Source of the DNA: Salinimicrobium terrae DSM 17865
Lineage (GTDB): Bacteria > Bacteroidota > Bacteroidia > Flavobacteriales > Flavobacteriaceae
Reading direction: 5' to 3'
Assembly: GCF_000424665.1 (NCBI RefSeq)
Contig: NZ_AUKI01000011.1
Coordinates: 186,001 to 250,000 of the forward strand
DNA length: 64,000 bases
The position numbers and the translations under genes were made by a program. The notes below the pieces were generated by a model. That model had not been told where the DNA came from and made no database searches. It was given only the letters and a program-made list of their open reading frames with translations. Shown here in pieces: positions 52,818 to 62,735 of this stretch. Within the stretch, counting starts at the first letter, position 1. Every line of letters begins with the position of its first letter.

Positions 52818-55800
52818 TTATGTTTTAAGTTTAAAGTAGAATGAACTTCCTACTCCTTCCTGTGAATCCAACCAGATAGTTCCGTTGTGAAGATGTACGA
52901 TTTTTTCCACATGAGCAAGACCTACACCTGTACCGTCACTAATATCCTGCTGTTTCACTCTGTTAAAGATAGTGAAAATACGAACTTGATCCTCTTTAGC
53001 AATACCTATTCCATTATCGACTATTGAAAATACCCAATATTCCCCCTCTTTGTAGGCTGAGATCCTTACCTCGGGATTCCGCTCTTTGGGAGTATATTTT
53101 ATTGCGTTGGAAATCAGGTTCTGGAAAAGAAGTCTCAGCTCAACTTCATAGCCCATAATTTTAGGTAAATCTCCGCTGTGTACCTTTGCATTTGTGTCTT
53201 TGATCCTTTTACCAAGATCATATTTGACCACTTCAACAATTTCCTTAGTATTGACCAGTTTCTTCTCCCCGTTACGTCCTATCCTGGAATGCTCAAGCAA
53301 TGCCCGAATTTGTTCTGAAAGACGGGTGGAAGCCTGTTTTATATAAGAAACATAATTTTGTCCTTTATCATCCAGTTTGGGAGCATACATCTTTCCGAGA
53401 ATATCTATTCCGAATTTAATAGTCGAAAGCGGCTCCTGCAGGTCGTGGGAACATATTGAAACGAATTGCTCCAAATCCCTGTTTGCCCTTTCGAGATCTG
53501 CTTTTTGTTCCCGGAGTTGATCTTCGGCCTTTTTAAGAGCTGCAATTTCCACGAAAGTGTAGCGAATGGTTAGAATATTATCATCTTCATCTTTTTCAGA
53601 AATTGCATTGAGGATTACCGGAAGGGATTCCCCGGTTTTAGTTAGTATTTTCTGTTCCAGGTTTATCAGGATTCCATTTTCTGCAAAGTTCCTACTAGAT
53701 CTTAAGGCCTCTGCCTGAGATTCTTTATTATAGAGATCAAAAATAGATTTTCCTACCAGCTCTTCTTTAGAGTCATATTTAAGCTGCCTCACTGCCATTT
53801 TGTTACAGTGGAGGATTTTAAAACTACCTGGATGAACACTTATGTGCATCACAGGATCTTCTTCGTAAAAACTCTTAAACCTCTTCTCACTGGCTTGTAG
53901 CTTTTCCCTTGATTTTTGAAGATTTTCAATATCAATAAATGTAATTACCACCCCATCCACCTTGTTATTTGAATTGATATAAGGGGAGATTCTTCTAAGA
54001 TAATGCACTCCCTCCTTTGAAATCACCGACTTTTCAAGCGGAGTTCCCGTTTCCAAAACCTTTTGACATCTCTCGACTAAATTGCTCTTTCCTATACTCC
54101 CTGTAAAGTGGTTAATTGGCCTACCGATATCTGAATTTAAGAAACTGAAGTGTTTTTGAATGGCAGGAGTGAATTTACGGATCTTTAAATCTGAATCTAA
54201 AAATATTGTACCTATCCGGGTGCTTTCAAGGAGGTTATTAATATCGGCGTTAAGAGCAGCGAGATCCTCCATTTTTTGAAGATTCTCTGCATTTACGGTA
54301 TTGATCTCTTCATTTACGCTCTGCAATTCTTCATTGGTACTTTGCAGCTCCTCATTTGAAGACAGTAGCTCTTCATTGGCTGCCTGCAGTTCTTCATTGC
54401 TGGTCTCTATTTCCTCAAGAGAGGTATTAAGATCTTCTTTTGTTTGTTTTAGCTCCTCCTCAAGGTTCGAAACATACTCCTTTGTTCGGGTAGTGAGGGT
54501 AATATTATCTACAATTTCTACATCTTCAAGATTTAGCTCCTTTTCCAAAAAGGTGATCATAAAGGTTTCTGAATCCAGGCCATCCAGTGACAATGGCTTT
54601 ACAAGAATATCCACAGCCTTATTCTCTCCATGATGGTCAAAAATGGCATCTTTATAATAAACTTTCTGCTGAAGTTTTTTCGACTTCTTTAGGCTGTTCT
54701 GCACAAGATATTTCAAATCTGTACTCAACATGTCCAGGAGATTAGTGGAGAAACCACTCACCGGAAGATTAGCATATTTTCGGAACTGCCCAATTGCCTC
54801 TAGGATATTATAATCTGAATCTAAATAGACACTTGCAGCCTGGAAATGGTCCAGCACAGTTTCATTGAAATCATTTGTGAGTTTATTGTAGTTGGAACTG
54901 GTAGGAGCTTTATACGTTGGTCTTTCTTTAACCGTCCTGTTTTCAAGCAGATTCCCCGCAGAGGAGGGAGTATGAGAAAAGTGAGATTCTAATCTTTTAT
55001 TTGGATGTATATTCCTGTAAATTTTCCACTTTCGGTTAATTGCCTTAAAATTATCTTCCTGAGTATATACACTTTCACTGGTGCCCAACACCAGGATACC
55101 ATCCTGCTTTAAGCTATAATGCAGCACTTTTAATGCCTTAGTTTGTATGGCAGACTGAAAATAGATTAAAAGATTGCGACAAGAAACCACATCCATATAA
55201 CTAAATGGTGGATTTTTAATTACGTTGTGTTTGGAATAGATTACTACACGCCTTAGATTTTCAACTACCTCATATTTTTGGGTTCTCCTAACAAAATACT
55301 TTGAAAGGAATTCTGCAGGCACGTCTGCAGCAATGCTTTCAGGATATAAACCTTTACTCCCTATCTCAAGATGTTTTTCTGCAATGTCTGTAGCAAAGAT
55401 CTTGAGCTCAATATTTTTCCCCTGCTTTTCTATTTCTTCCAGGAAACACATCGCATAAGAATAGGCTTCTTCCCCCGTGCTACAGGCAACATCCCAAATT
55501 TTAATAACCTCCCCGTCTAACTTCGAACTTACAATTTTGGGAATTACCTCTTCGCGTAATACTTCCCACACTTTGCTATCCCTAAAAAACTTCGTGACTC
55601 CAATTAGGAACTCCCTATAGAGGATATCCACTTCTTTTTGAGTGGTAGAGAGGTAGGTATAATATTCGGCCAGGGAACGGCATTTACATACACTAACTCT
55701 TCTGGCTACTCTTCGGGCAAGAGTGGCTCTTTTGTACTCCCTAAAATCAAGTCCTGTTTGTTCATCTACATAATTGAGGATTTTCATGAGTTCAGACTGG

Positions 55801-56489
55801 TCATAAGCCACATCTCCATCCTTAAAGTGAAAAATAGCAGGAGCCGAAAGAAAGTTGTCCAATTCGTTACCCATCTCTTTCACCGGTAAAACATAATCCA
55901 CTAATCCTGTACTTATAGCACTTTTAGGCATTCCGTCGAACTGAGCTTCATCGGGCTCCTGGACCATAATCATCCCATCATTCTCTTTAATGGCCCTGGC
56001 ACCGCGGGTACCGTCGCTCCCCGTACCACTCAAAATAACACCTATGGCTTTTTCCCGTTGCTCTTTTGCAAGAGATTCAAAGAACATATCTATAGGAAGA
56101 TTTAGGGTAGGATTTTTTGGCTTTTCCAACAGGTAAAGTCTGCTGTTTCTTATTACCAGATTATTTGCAGGCGGAATTAAATAAATCTGCCCCTGCATTA
56201 CCTCCATTCCCTCTTTCACCTCAATTATAGGAAGATCTGTACTACGTGCGAGAAGTTCGCCCATCATACTCTTATAATCGGAGGAAAGATGCTGGATAAT
56301 TACATAAGAGCTTTTTGATCCCTGAGATATATTCTCAAAAAAAGCTTTAAGAGCTTCAAGACCGCCGGCACTTGCTCCAATAGCTACAATTCTTACGCTG
56401 GAAGGAGAGGCTCCAATTCCAGATTCTAAGGTCGGGGAATTCTTTATTTTTTTACTCATAACTTGATAGGGGTTATCAAGAACCTTCAT
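52818..56489 (-). CDS. CheB-CheR-PAS-histidine kinase hybrid
   Basis: 1223 residues. CheB methylesterase domain with catalytic Ser in VAIGASAGGLEAL (about 38-43), His in QHLSSDYKSM and Asp in LSGTGSDGTRGA; CheR methyltransferase domain with DFREYKRATLARRVARR and VACSTGEEAYSYAM; a long coiled coil built of NEELQ repeats (about 700-740); PAS domain around RKFTPAIQKHFSF; a second PAS; HisKA with SICSHDLQEPLSTI and ATPase with NLISNAIKYTPKE. No transmembrane segment. First gene of the light-sensing operon. ATG 56459 is an alternative start. No chemoreceptor or CheA is in the window, so the methyl target is unknown. Confidence 0.93.
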   Translation of the reverse strand: MKVLDNPYQVMSKKIKNSPTLESGIGASPSSVRIVAIGASAGGLEALKAFFENISQGSKSSYVIIQHLSSDYKSMMGELLARSTDLPIIEVKEGMEVMQGQIYLIPPANNLVIRNSRLYLLEKPKNPTLNLPIDMFFESLAKEQREKAIGVILSGTGSDGTRGARAIKENDGMIMVQEPDEAQFDGMPKSAISTGLVDYVLPVKEMGNELDNFLSAPAIFHFKDGDVAYDQSELMKILNYVDEQTGLDFREYKRATLARRVARRVSVCKCRSLAEYYTYLSTTQKEVDILYREFLIGVTKFFRDSKVWEVLREEVIPKIVSSKLDGEVIKIWDVACSTGEEAYSYAMCFLEEIEKQGKNIELKIFATDIAEKHLEIGSKGLYPESIAADVPAEFLSKYFVRRTQKYEVVENLRRVVIYSKHNVIKNPPFSYMDVVSCRNLLIYFQSAIQTKALKVLHYSLKQDGILVLGTSESVYTQEDNFKAINRKWKIYRNIHPNKRLESHFSHTPSSAGNLLENRTVKERPTYKAPTSSNYNKLTNDFNETVLDHFQAASVYLDSDYNILEAIGQFRKYANLPVSGFSTNLLDMLSTDLKYLVQNSLKKSKKLQQKVYYKDAIFDHHGENKAVDILVKPLSLDGLDSETFMITFLEKELNLEDVEIVDNITLTTRTKEYVSNLEEELKQTKEDLNTSLEEIETSNEELQAANEELLSSNEELQSTNEELQSVNEEINTVNAENLQKMEDLAALNADINNLLESTRIGTIFLDSDLKIRKFTPAIQKHFSFLNSDIGRPINHFTGSIGKSNLVERCQKVLETGTPLEKSVISKEGVHYLRRISPYINSNNKVDGVVITFIDIENLQKSREKLQASEKRFKSFYEEDPVMHISVHPGSFKILHCNKMAVRQLKYDSKEELVGKSIFDLYNKESQAEALRSSRNFAENGILINLEQKILTKTGESLPVILNAISEKDEDDNILTIRYTFVEIAALKKAEDQLREQKADLERANRDLEQFVSICSHDLQEPLSTIKFGIDILGKMYAPKLDDKGQNYVSYIKQASTRLSEQIRALLEHSRIGRNGEKKLVNTKEIVEVVKYDLGKRIKDTNAKVHSGDLPKIMGYEVELRLLFQNLISNAIKYTPKERNPEVRISAYKEGEYWVFSIVDNGIGIAKEDQVRIFTIFNRVKQQDISDGTGVGLAHVEKIVHLHNGTIWLDSQEGVGSSFYFKLKT

Positions 56490-56992
56490 ACTTCTGCACC
56501 TGCAGGAGGTCCAATCGATCCCAAGCAGGAATTAAAAGCAGGTATCAAAAATATCGCGGTGAAATTAATTCTAAGCGAAATTGTTTACTGTTAATAATCT
56601 GTTAAGTAATCACCATAAATATAGGGAAAAAAGCCTGCCTCCCTAAGAGAGCTGAAGTTTTAGCCTTAATCAAAATTGTTAAATATAAATTATGGAATTT
56701 ATAAAAATGTAATCACGAGCAAGATTGAAGAGAGGCAGAATGGCAACAATCTTCCCCTGTGAATAGCTTTCGAATTCTCTTCCCCTCTTCTTTTTAGGCA
56801 GTTAGTACTAAAATTAGAAGTAACTTTTAAATCATTGATTTTGAACACAATGAAATCAAAATAATTCCGAAATATAATAAGAGATATTGAGGAACTTTTT
56901 TCTGTGATAACGTCTAAATTTTTCAGCGTTGTATCTTAACAATTAATTAAAATTCAGTATCTTGGAAAGAACAATATCTAAATTAAAGTGCC
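56490..56992. other. Divergent spacer between the light-sensing operon and CarboxypepD_reg gene
   Basis: About 500 bases, AT-rich, with no supported gene. Left part holds the candidate -7 box of the operon (56546-56553). Right part holds TATCTTGG at 56957-56964, a partial -7 match for the CarboxypepD_reg gene. No strong hairpin or repeated element was found. Confidence 0.5.
56546..56553 (-). promoter_or_regulatory. Candidate -7 box of the phytochrome operon
   Basis: Minus strand TATTTTTG, a perfect TAnnTTTG, about 57 bases before the ATG at 56489. A -33 box is not clear (TTTC 23 bases upstream). It overlaps a half-palindrome GGTATCAAAAATA of the repeated family. Confidence 0.45.
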
Positions 56993-58264
56993 ATGAGAAA
57001 TCTTATTCTACCTTTCGCAAGGCCCCTGGTAATTCTGGTTTTTTTATTAAGCCTACCCATGGAAGTATTGGCCGCACTTCAACAGTCTTCAGACGGTTTT
57101 ACCGAATATAAAGGTCAGGTGATCAACAGTCGGAATCAGGATCCACTTGCCGGAGCTTACCTCTCTGTTCAAGATTCCAACATTTCAACAGTGACCAATA
57201 CAGACGGAGAATTCTCTCTAAAAATTCCGAAAGATCTGGAAAATGTAAACGTGTTGGTTTCCTACCTTGGTTTTCAAAGCCGCATGTTACCATTGCAGTT
57301 CTTTCAACAGGGAAATGTGACTGTAGAACTCCAGGAGTCCCTGGAAGAGCTTCAGGAAGTGAGTATCTTCACCTACACAGATCCTGAAGCCCTGGTGCAA
57401 AATATGCTGAAAAACAGGGGCAGCAACTATTTTACAGATCAAACTACCATGACAGCCTTTTACAGAGAAGCCATAAAAAGGGGGCGTAAAAATGTCTCTC
57501 TTTCTGAAGCTGTGGTAAAGATCCACAAAAAACCTTATGATTCTAATGCAGATGATGATATTGCTCTTGTAAAAGCTCGTAAAACAGCCGATTATGACAG
57601 GCTTGATACCCTTGCTCTAAAACTACGGGGCGGTCCATATAATCCTTTGAGTATAGATATCATGAAGAATCCTACTCACATCTTTAATGAACAGGATCTA
57701 TCCAATTTCAAATTTAGTTTTGATGATCCAAGCCAAATTGATGAACAGTACCTGTACGTGGTAGACTTTGAGGAACAGGATAAGAGTATGCCCTGGTATT
57801 ACGGAAAACTTTTTATTGATGCCAGTACCTTCTCACTGGTGAAAGCTTCTTTTAATTTAAATGTAGACAACCGCAGGGCCGCTACAAGTTTGTTTGTAAA
57901 GAAAAAGCCCGGCGGGACAAAGGTGTATCCCGTGGAGGTCAATTACGATATCACCTACAGGCAAAAGGACGGCCGCTGGTATTTTGGTTATGGTCATACC
58001 CAACTGGAATTTGTGGTGAACTGGAAACGGAAACTGTTTAATTCGCGCTACAAAGTAAATAGTGAACTTGCAGTTACTAACTGGCAGATCAACAATGAAA
58101 GGGTGAAAAAAGATGACAGTTTTTTAAGCCGAAGAGTTATAATGAATGATGACGTTACCGGTTTTGCCGATCTATCTTTCTGGGGAGAGAATAATATTAT
58201 TGAGCCCGATGAATCTATCGAAAGTGCAATAGATAAAATTAGAGATAAGCTGGAAATTAATTAA
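56993..58264 (+). CDS. Exported protein with CarboxypepD_reg-like domain
   Basis: 423 residues. Signal peptide (LVILVFLLSLPMEVLAA), then a carboxypeptidase-regulatory-like beta domain (about 35-120: YKGQVINSRNQDPLAGAYLSV and SYLGFQSRMLPL), then a large domain with YYGKLFIDASTFSLVKASF and VEVNYDITYRQKDGRWYF, similar to a Bacteroidetes family of outer-membrane-associated proteins. No TonB box or enzyme motif is visible; the function is unknown. Monocistronic, ending at a palindrome. Confidence 0.83.
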   Translation: MRNLILPFARPLVILVFLLSLPMEVLAALQQSSDGFTEYKGQVINSRNQDPLAGAYLSVQDSNISTVTNTDGEFSLKIPKDLENVNVLVSYLGFQSRMLPLQFFQQGNVTVELQESLEELQEVSIFTYTDPEALVQNMLKNRGSNYFTDQTTMTAFYREAIKRGRKNVSLSEAVVKIHKKPYDSNADDDIALVKARKTADYDRLDTLALKLRGGPYNPLSIDIMKNPTHIFNEQDLSNFKFSFDDPSQIDEQYLYVVDFEEQDKSMPWYYGKLFIDASTFSLVKASFNLNVDNRRAATSLFVKKKPGGTKVYPVEVNYDITYRQKDGRWYFGYGHTQLEFVVNWKRKLFNSRYKVNSELAVTNWQINNERVKKDDSFLSRRVIMNDDVTGFADLSFWGENNIIEPDESIESAIDKIRDKLEIN

Positions 58265-58286
58265 ACGGTGTAAAAATTAATCTTTC

Positions 58287-58303
58287 TGAAAATGTCATTT
58301 TTG
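58287..58303. repeat. Palindrome of the TCAAAAATG-N-CATTTTTGA family after the CarboxypepD_reg gene
   Basis: TGAAAATG-T-CATTTTTG: six Watson-Crick pairs plus two G-T pairs around the central T, 22 bases after the stop. Confidence 0.65.
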
Positions 58304-58313
58304 ACAGGTAATT

Positions 58314-58352
58314 CTTTGGCGACATGTTTTGTCGCCAGAGTGATTAACTTTG
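58314..58352 (+). promoter_or_regulatory. Promoter/operator region of sbcDC
   Basis: TAACTTTG (58345-58352) is a perfect -7 box 48 bases before the sbcD ATG. Just upstream the perfect inverted repeat TGGCGAC-N7-GTCGCCA (58317-58323 and 58331-58337) lies where the -33 region would be; no TTTG sits at 19 bases. The repeat looks like an operator rather than an RNA hairpin because it is upstream of the transcript. Confidence 0.55.
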
Positions 58353-58400
58353 CAGGACATTAAGCTTTCCTTTACCTTCGGAAGCTGAAAATTGAACCTG

Positions 58401-59624
58401 ATGAAAATCCTGCATACGGCCGACTGGCATATCGGAAAAAAGCTCCACAAAATTGAACTGGCTGAAGATTTTGACCTCTTTATAGACTGGCTTTGCAAGA
58501 CCATTGAAGAGGAAAATATTGATCTTTTGCTTGTTTCGGGGGATATTTTTGATCTTGCCAATCCATCTTCTGAAGCTCGCCGCCAATATTACCGGGCCCT
58601 GGTAAAGATGAACCGCTTTAATTGCAAGATCATTCTCACAGGAGGCAACCACGATTCCCCCTCAATGCTCGAAGCCCCAAAAGAGATCCTGAAGGAGCTG
58701 GATATTGACATCATTGGCGGTATGCCGGTCAATACTGAAGACCTTATAATTCCAGTGAACGATCAAAATGGTAAGCCCGAACTGGTAATTGCAGCAATCC
58801 CTTTCCTTCGTGATGCCGATCTTCGCAAAGCAGGTGATGGATCCAGTTATGAAGACCGCATTGAAGCCCTCAAAATAGGAATTCAAAACACCTTTTTTGA
58901 AGCCTCAGAAATTTGTGCAACAGAATATCCCGATATTCCCGCTATTGCCATGGGTCACCTTTTCACAGCAGGAATAGAAACTTCAGAAAGTGAAAGGGAG
59001 ATTCAAATTGGGAACCTGGCCGCTTTTGAAGCCTCCAGGTTTGGGGAATATTTCAATTATATTGCCCTGGGGCACATTCATAAACCTCAGCGCGTGGCAG
59101 CCGCTGTACCTGCCTTTTACAGCGGTTCTCCCATGCCCCTTTCCTTCAGCGAACGAAGTGATTTAAAAAGAGTTTTATTAATAGATACTTCTCAGGGCTG
59201 GGAGCCGCACAGTCTTCCTGTGCCCGTCTTTCGCTCTTTGCTGAAGGTAACTGGGAATCTTGAAGAGCTTTCTTTCAAACTTCAGGAACTACAGGAGAAA
59301 AAACAACTCGAAAGTCTTATTGAAGTTGAACTGAAGGAGGAACAATATGATGCCCTAAAAATTTATGCACTGGATGAGTTGGTTTCAAATTTTCAAAAAA
59401 AAGGTTACAGGATCGTAAAGCATCGGGCAAGTTTCGAAAATCAAATTAAGGGTGCTGCCCAGGCCTTTGGAGGAGAACAACAGTTACAGGACCTGCAGCC
59501 AAAAGATGTTTTCCTGGAGCTCATTAAAAAACACGATTATGACCCGGAAACCAGGCAGGAAATATTGGTCGCCTTTGACGAAATTCTGGAAGATTTGCAC
59601 CGTGATGAAAATGGAGAAATATGA
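58401..59624 (+). CDS. sbcD: SbcCD nuclease subunit D
   Basis: 407 residues, metallophosphoesterase nuclease subunit of SbcCD, which cuts hairpin and blocked DNA ends. Motifs: HTADWHIGKKL (Asp/His), LLVSGDIFD, ILTGGNHDSPSML and AMGHLF / ALGHIHKPQ. The ATG at 58401 starts directly at MKILHTADWHIG; a TTG 9 bases upstream is unnecessary. The C-terminal capping region ends in FDEILEDLHRDE. Overlaps sbcC by four bases (ATGA). Confidence 0.96.
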   Translation: MKILHTADWHIGKKLHKIELAEDFDLFIDWLCKTIEEENIDLLLVSGDIFDLANPSSEARRQYYRALVKMNRFNCKIILTGGNHDSPSMLEAPKEILKELDIDIIGGMPVNTEDLIIPVNDQNGKPELVIAAIPFLRDADLRKAGDGSSYEDRIEALKIGIQNTFFEASEICATEYPDIPAIAMGHLFTAGIETSESEREIQIGNLAAFEASRFGEYFNYIALGHIHKPQRVAAAVPAFYSGSPMPLSFSERSDLKRVLLIDTSQGWEPHSLPVPVFRSLLKVTGNLEELSFKLQELQEKKQLESLIEVELKEEQYDALKIYALDELVSNFQKKGYRIVKHRASFENQIKGAAQAFGGEQQLQDLQPKDVFLELIKKHDYDPETRQEILVAFDEILEDLHRDENGEI

Positions 59625-62600
59625 AGATCCTAAAAATTGAATTTGAAAATATAAATTCTTTAAAGGGAAAGCACGAAATAGACTTTACACAAGCACCCTT
59701 TACCGTAAGCTCCCTTTTCGCCATCACCGGCCCCACAGGAAGTGGAAAAAGTACAATTTTGGATGTGATTTCCCTTGCCCTTTTTAACATGGTTCCCCGT
59801 CTCGGGAGAATCAGCAAAAATGACATTATCAACAAAGGTGCGCTTCTCACCCGAAATCAAAAAGAGGCTTTTGCAAAAGTAACTTACCAGGCGAAAAAGG
59901 GAATTTATGCTTCGGAATGGAGCATTTCAACAAACCGCAATAACAACCTGCGGGATTATGAAATGTTCATTTACGACATGGCTACAGAAAAGCCGCTGGA
60001 CATCAAAAAGTCCGATGTTCCTTCAAAAAATGAAGAACTAATAGGATTAAATTATAACCAGTTCATTAAATCTGTGCTTTTAGCCCAGGGAGATTTTGCA
60101 CAATTTTTAAGAGCAAGAAAAGACGAACGAGGGGAGCTACTGGAAAAGATCACCGGCACAGGAATTTACCGGCAGGTGGGAGTAAAAGTTTATCAAAAGT
60201 TCAAAAGCGAAAATGCCGAAATTGAAGAAAGGCAGCGGGAAATAAACCTGCTCAAAACTGACCTTTTAGAAGAGGAAGCTTTAAAAGAATTAAAATCAAC
60301 ATTAGCAGAAAAGACCAGGATTTGTGAACCCATAGAAAAAGAAATTCAGCAGCTGGACAGACATATTCAGCTTAAAAAAAACATTTCTGAACAGAAAGAG
60401 CAAATAAACAGGCAAGAAGATTTAAAAACTGCTGCCATTAGAAATATTGCTCTTTTTGAAGAAGAAAACGGCGTAAAACTGAAACAGCATGAACAGGTTC
60501 AGGTTTTTGCCGAAGATCTTCGCAACTGGCAAAATCTCGATAAGACATGCACAGAATTAAAACAGGAATTTGATATTCTCAAAAAAGGAGAAGAGGAAAA
60601 TAAAAATAATATTTCTACTTGTCTCGATAAAATAACTAAATTTTTAAAGACCGAACCGGCAACTGGAGAAATAGAAAACCACCTGCAGGCCTTTTCTAAA
60701 AATGTGAGGAACCTGCAGCAGCAACGGGATGATAAACGCAGTCAATATCGTCATTTGGAAAATCAGTTTAATTCGGAATTGCGGGAAGTTCCATTTAAAC
60801 TGAATGGAGATCTGGACTCCGAAGAATCTAAATTGAAGGAAATGAAGGCTGCAGGTGAAAGGAACCTGCAGGAGCTAAAAGATAAGCTGAACCAAGTAGA
60901 CCTGGAAAAACCTGAAGCTGAAAAAGCCCGGTTAAAGCAAATACTTCAGCAAGGTCGTAAAGCTCAACAGGAATGGGTGGCAATCGAAATTCTTTCCGCT
61001 GAAATTGGAAAAGCAAAAAAAGAAGAGAAAGAATTGCTTCCGCAGGTAGAGGAGCTTCCCCAGGAGATTATTTCAGCTAAAAAAGAGATGCAAATACTCC
61101 AGAAGAGTGTTGAGATTCTGCAACTTCAAAGGGAAAATGAACTTCTCAAAGCCAGCCTGGAAGAACACCGGCAAAATCTTAAAGACGGGCAGCCCTGCCC
61201 TCTTTGCGGAAGTACAGAGCATCCTTTTGCAACCGATTTACCTGCCAAAGATGACAGTTTACAAGAGAAAATTTTAAAACTGAAAAAAGAGCTTTCTGGA
61301 CTGGAAAGACAAACCACCAGCCGGGAAACCAGCCTTTCCCACTACCAAAAAAAGATTTTAGAAATTCAATTGCTTATCAAAGAGAACGATAGAAAACTTG
61401 AGTCTCAAAAAAGGCATTTTAAAGAGGAGTTTTCAGAAATTAATCCGTTGGGTGAAAACTGGAAAGAATTCTGCAACAGCAAAGAGGAGAAACTTGACCT
61501 GCTGGAAAGGTTTGAGCAGGAAAAGAAAAAACTCAGTGCAATTCTGGCAGGACTTCCTATACTCTTAGATATTAAAAGCATTCTTAGACAAGGGAAACAG
61601 ATTAAAGAAGAACTGGACAGTCTTTATACCGGGGACGATATAGATACAGATTGCCTGGAACTGCAAAGTTCATGGACCAAATTTCAACATGAGAAGCAAT
61701 CTTTTAGTCGACGGGCTAAAGAACTCAACCTGAAGATGAATGATAGAACTGCAGACCTTGAGAAGCTTGAACAAGCCCTGAAACCTAAAATTTCTGAAGC
61801 CAATTGCAGAGAGATCAAAGAAGCGCTGCAAAGATTACTTCCGGAAAATCAATATTTACAACTTCGGAAGAAGAGAGACGATCTAACTTCTGAAAAGGCC
61901 AAAATCGAAGCCTCTTTAAAAACTCTTCAGCAGCAACTGGGGCAGTTACAACAAAAGCAGGTGCCGGAGTCTGCAGAGGTGCTTACAAATAAGGTAAGAG
62001 AATTAAATTCACAGCGCGCATTACTTAATGAACAGTGTGAAGAGCTAAGAAGAAAGCAGCGAAATGACAACGAACGCAGGGCGAAAATAGATGAAATTGA
62101 AGCGCTTCTTAAGTCAACAAAAAACAGGATCAAAAGATGGGCGTTGCTCAACCATCTGATTGGTGATGCCACAGGTAAAAAATTTAATGATTTTGCCCAG
62201 GATCTCAGCCTTTCCCAACTTCTTGTGCTGGCCAATAGGAGACTTGTAGACCTGAGTGATCGTTATCGTATTGACAAACCTTTTTTAGAAGAAGATGACA
62301 GCTTGGTGGCAATAGATGAACACATGGGAGGGCAGCGGAGATCTGTTAAAACATTATCGGGTGGTGAGACTTTCCTGCTAAGTTTGTCCATGGCCCTGGC
62401 ATTAAGCGATCTTGCATCCAAAAATGTGGAGATCAACTCGCTATTCATTGATGAAGGTTTTGGCACTCTTGATCCCGAGACGCTGGATCAAACTCTCGAC
62501 ACCCTGGAAAAACTACAGGCAGAATCTTCAAAAACGATAGGCCTAATAAGTCATGTAGATTCCTTAAAAGAACGTATCGCTACTCAAATTCAACTTACCA

Positions 62601-62641
62601 GGAATGGACAGGGCTATAGTTCCCTGCAAGTAAAAGGTTAG
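59621..62641 (+). CDS. sbcC: SbcCD nuclease subunit C
   Basis: 1006-residue SMC-like ATPase subunit of the SbcCD exonuclease. N-terminal Walker A GPTGSGKST (about 37-45), Q-loop FAQFL in LLAQGDFAQFLRA, two long coiled coils, zinc hook DGQPCPLCGSTEH (CxxC at about 525), and C-terminal signature KTLSGGETFLLSLSMALAL with Walker B SLFIDEGFGTLD. Start ATG inside the sbcD stop (ATGA). Length is typical. Confidence 0.96.
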   Translation: MKILKIEFENINSLKGKHEIDFTQAPFTVSSLFAITGPTGSGKSTILDVISLALFNMVPRLGRISKNDIINKGALLTRNQKEAFAKVTYQAKKGIYASEWSISTNRNNNLRDYEMFIYDMATEKPLDIKKSDVPSKNEELIGLNYNQFIKSVLLAQGDFAQFLRARKDERGELLEKITGTGIYRQVGVKVYQKFKSENAEIEERQREINLLKTDLLEEEALKELKSTLAEKTRICEPIEKEIQQLDRHIQLKKNISEQKEQINRQEDLKTAAIRNIALFEEENGVKLKQHEQVQVFAEDLRNWQNLDKTCTELKQEFDILKKGEEENKNNISTCLDKITKFLKTEPATGEIENHLQAFSKNVRNLQQQRDDKRSQYRHLENQFNSELREVPFKLNGDLDSEESKLKEMKAAGERNLQELKDKLNQVDLEKPEAEKARLKQILQQGRKAQQEWVAIEILSAEIGKAKKEEKELLPQVEELPQEIISAKKEMQILQKSVEILQLQRENELLKASLEEHRQNLKDGQPCPLCGSTEHPFATDLPAKDDSLQEKILKLKKELSGLERQTTSRETSLSHYQKKILEIQLLIKENDRKLESQKRHFKEEFSEINPLGENWKEFCNSKEEKLDLLERFEQEKKKLSAILAGLPILLDIKSILRQGKQIKEELDSLYTGDDIDTDCLELQSSWTKFQHEKQSFSRRAKELNLKMNDRTADLEKLEQALKPKISEANCREIKEALQRLLPENQYLQLRKKRDDLTSEKAKIEASLKTLQQQLGQLQQKQVPESAEVLTNKVRELNSQRALLNEQCEELRRKQRNDNERRAKIDEIEALLKSTKNRIKRWALLNHLIGDATGKKFNDFAQDLSLSQLLVLANRRLVDLSDRYRIDKPFLEEDDSLVAIDEHMGGQRRSVKTLSGGETFLLSLSMALALSDLASKNVEINSLFIDEGFGTLDPETLDQTLDTLEKLQAESSKTIGLISHVDSLKERIATQIQLTRNGQGYSSLQVKG

Positions 62642-62735
62642 GGATTGAATCCTGCTGCCGATATTAATTAAAGGATAAAATTTTGGCTGCTTAGGGAGGA
62701 ATTGGTAAACTTAATTAATCTCAAAAAGTTGTTAC

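Noticed and set aside
54300-54440. Repeated DNA in the CheB/CheR gene (NEELQ-encoding units)
   Set aside because: It is the coiled-coil region of the protein; repetition follows from the heptad pattern, not from a DNA repeat array.
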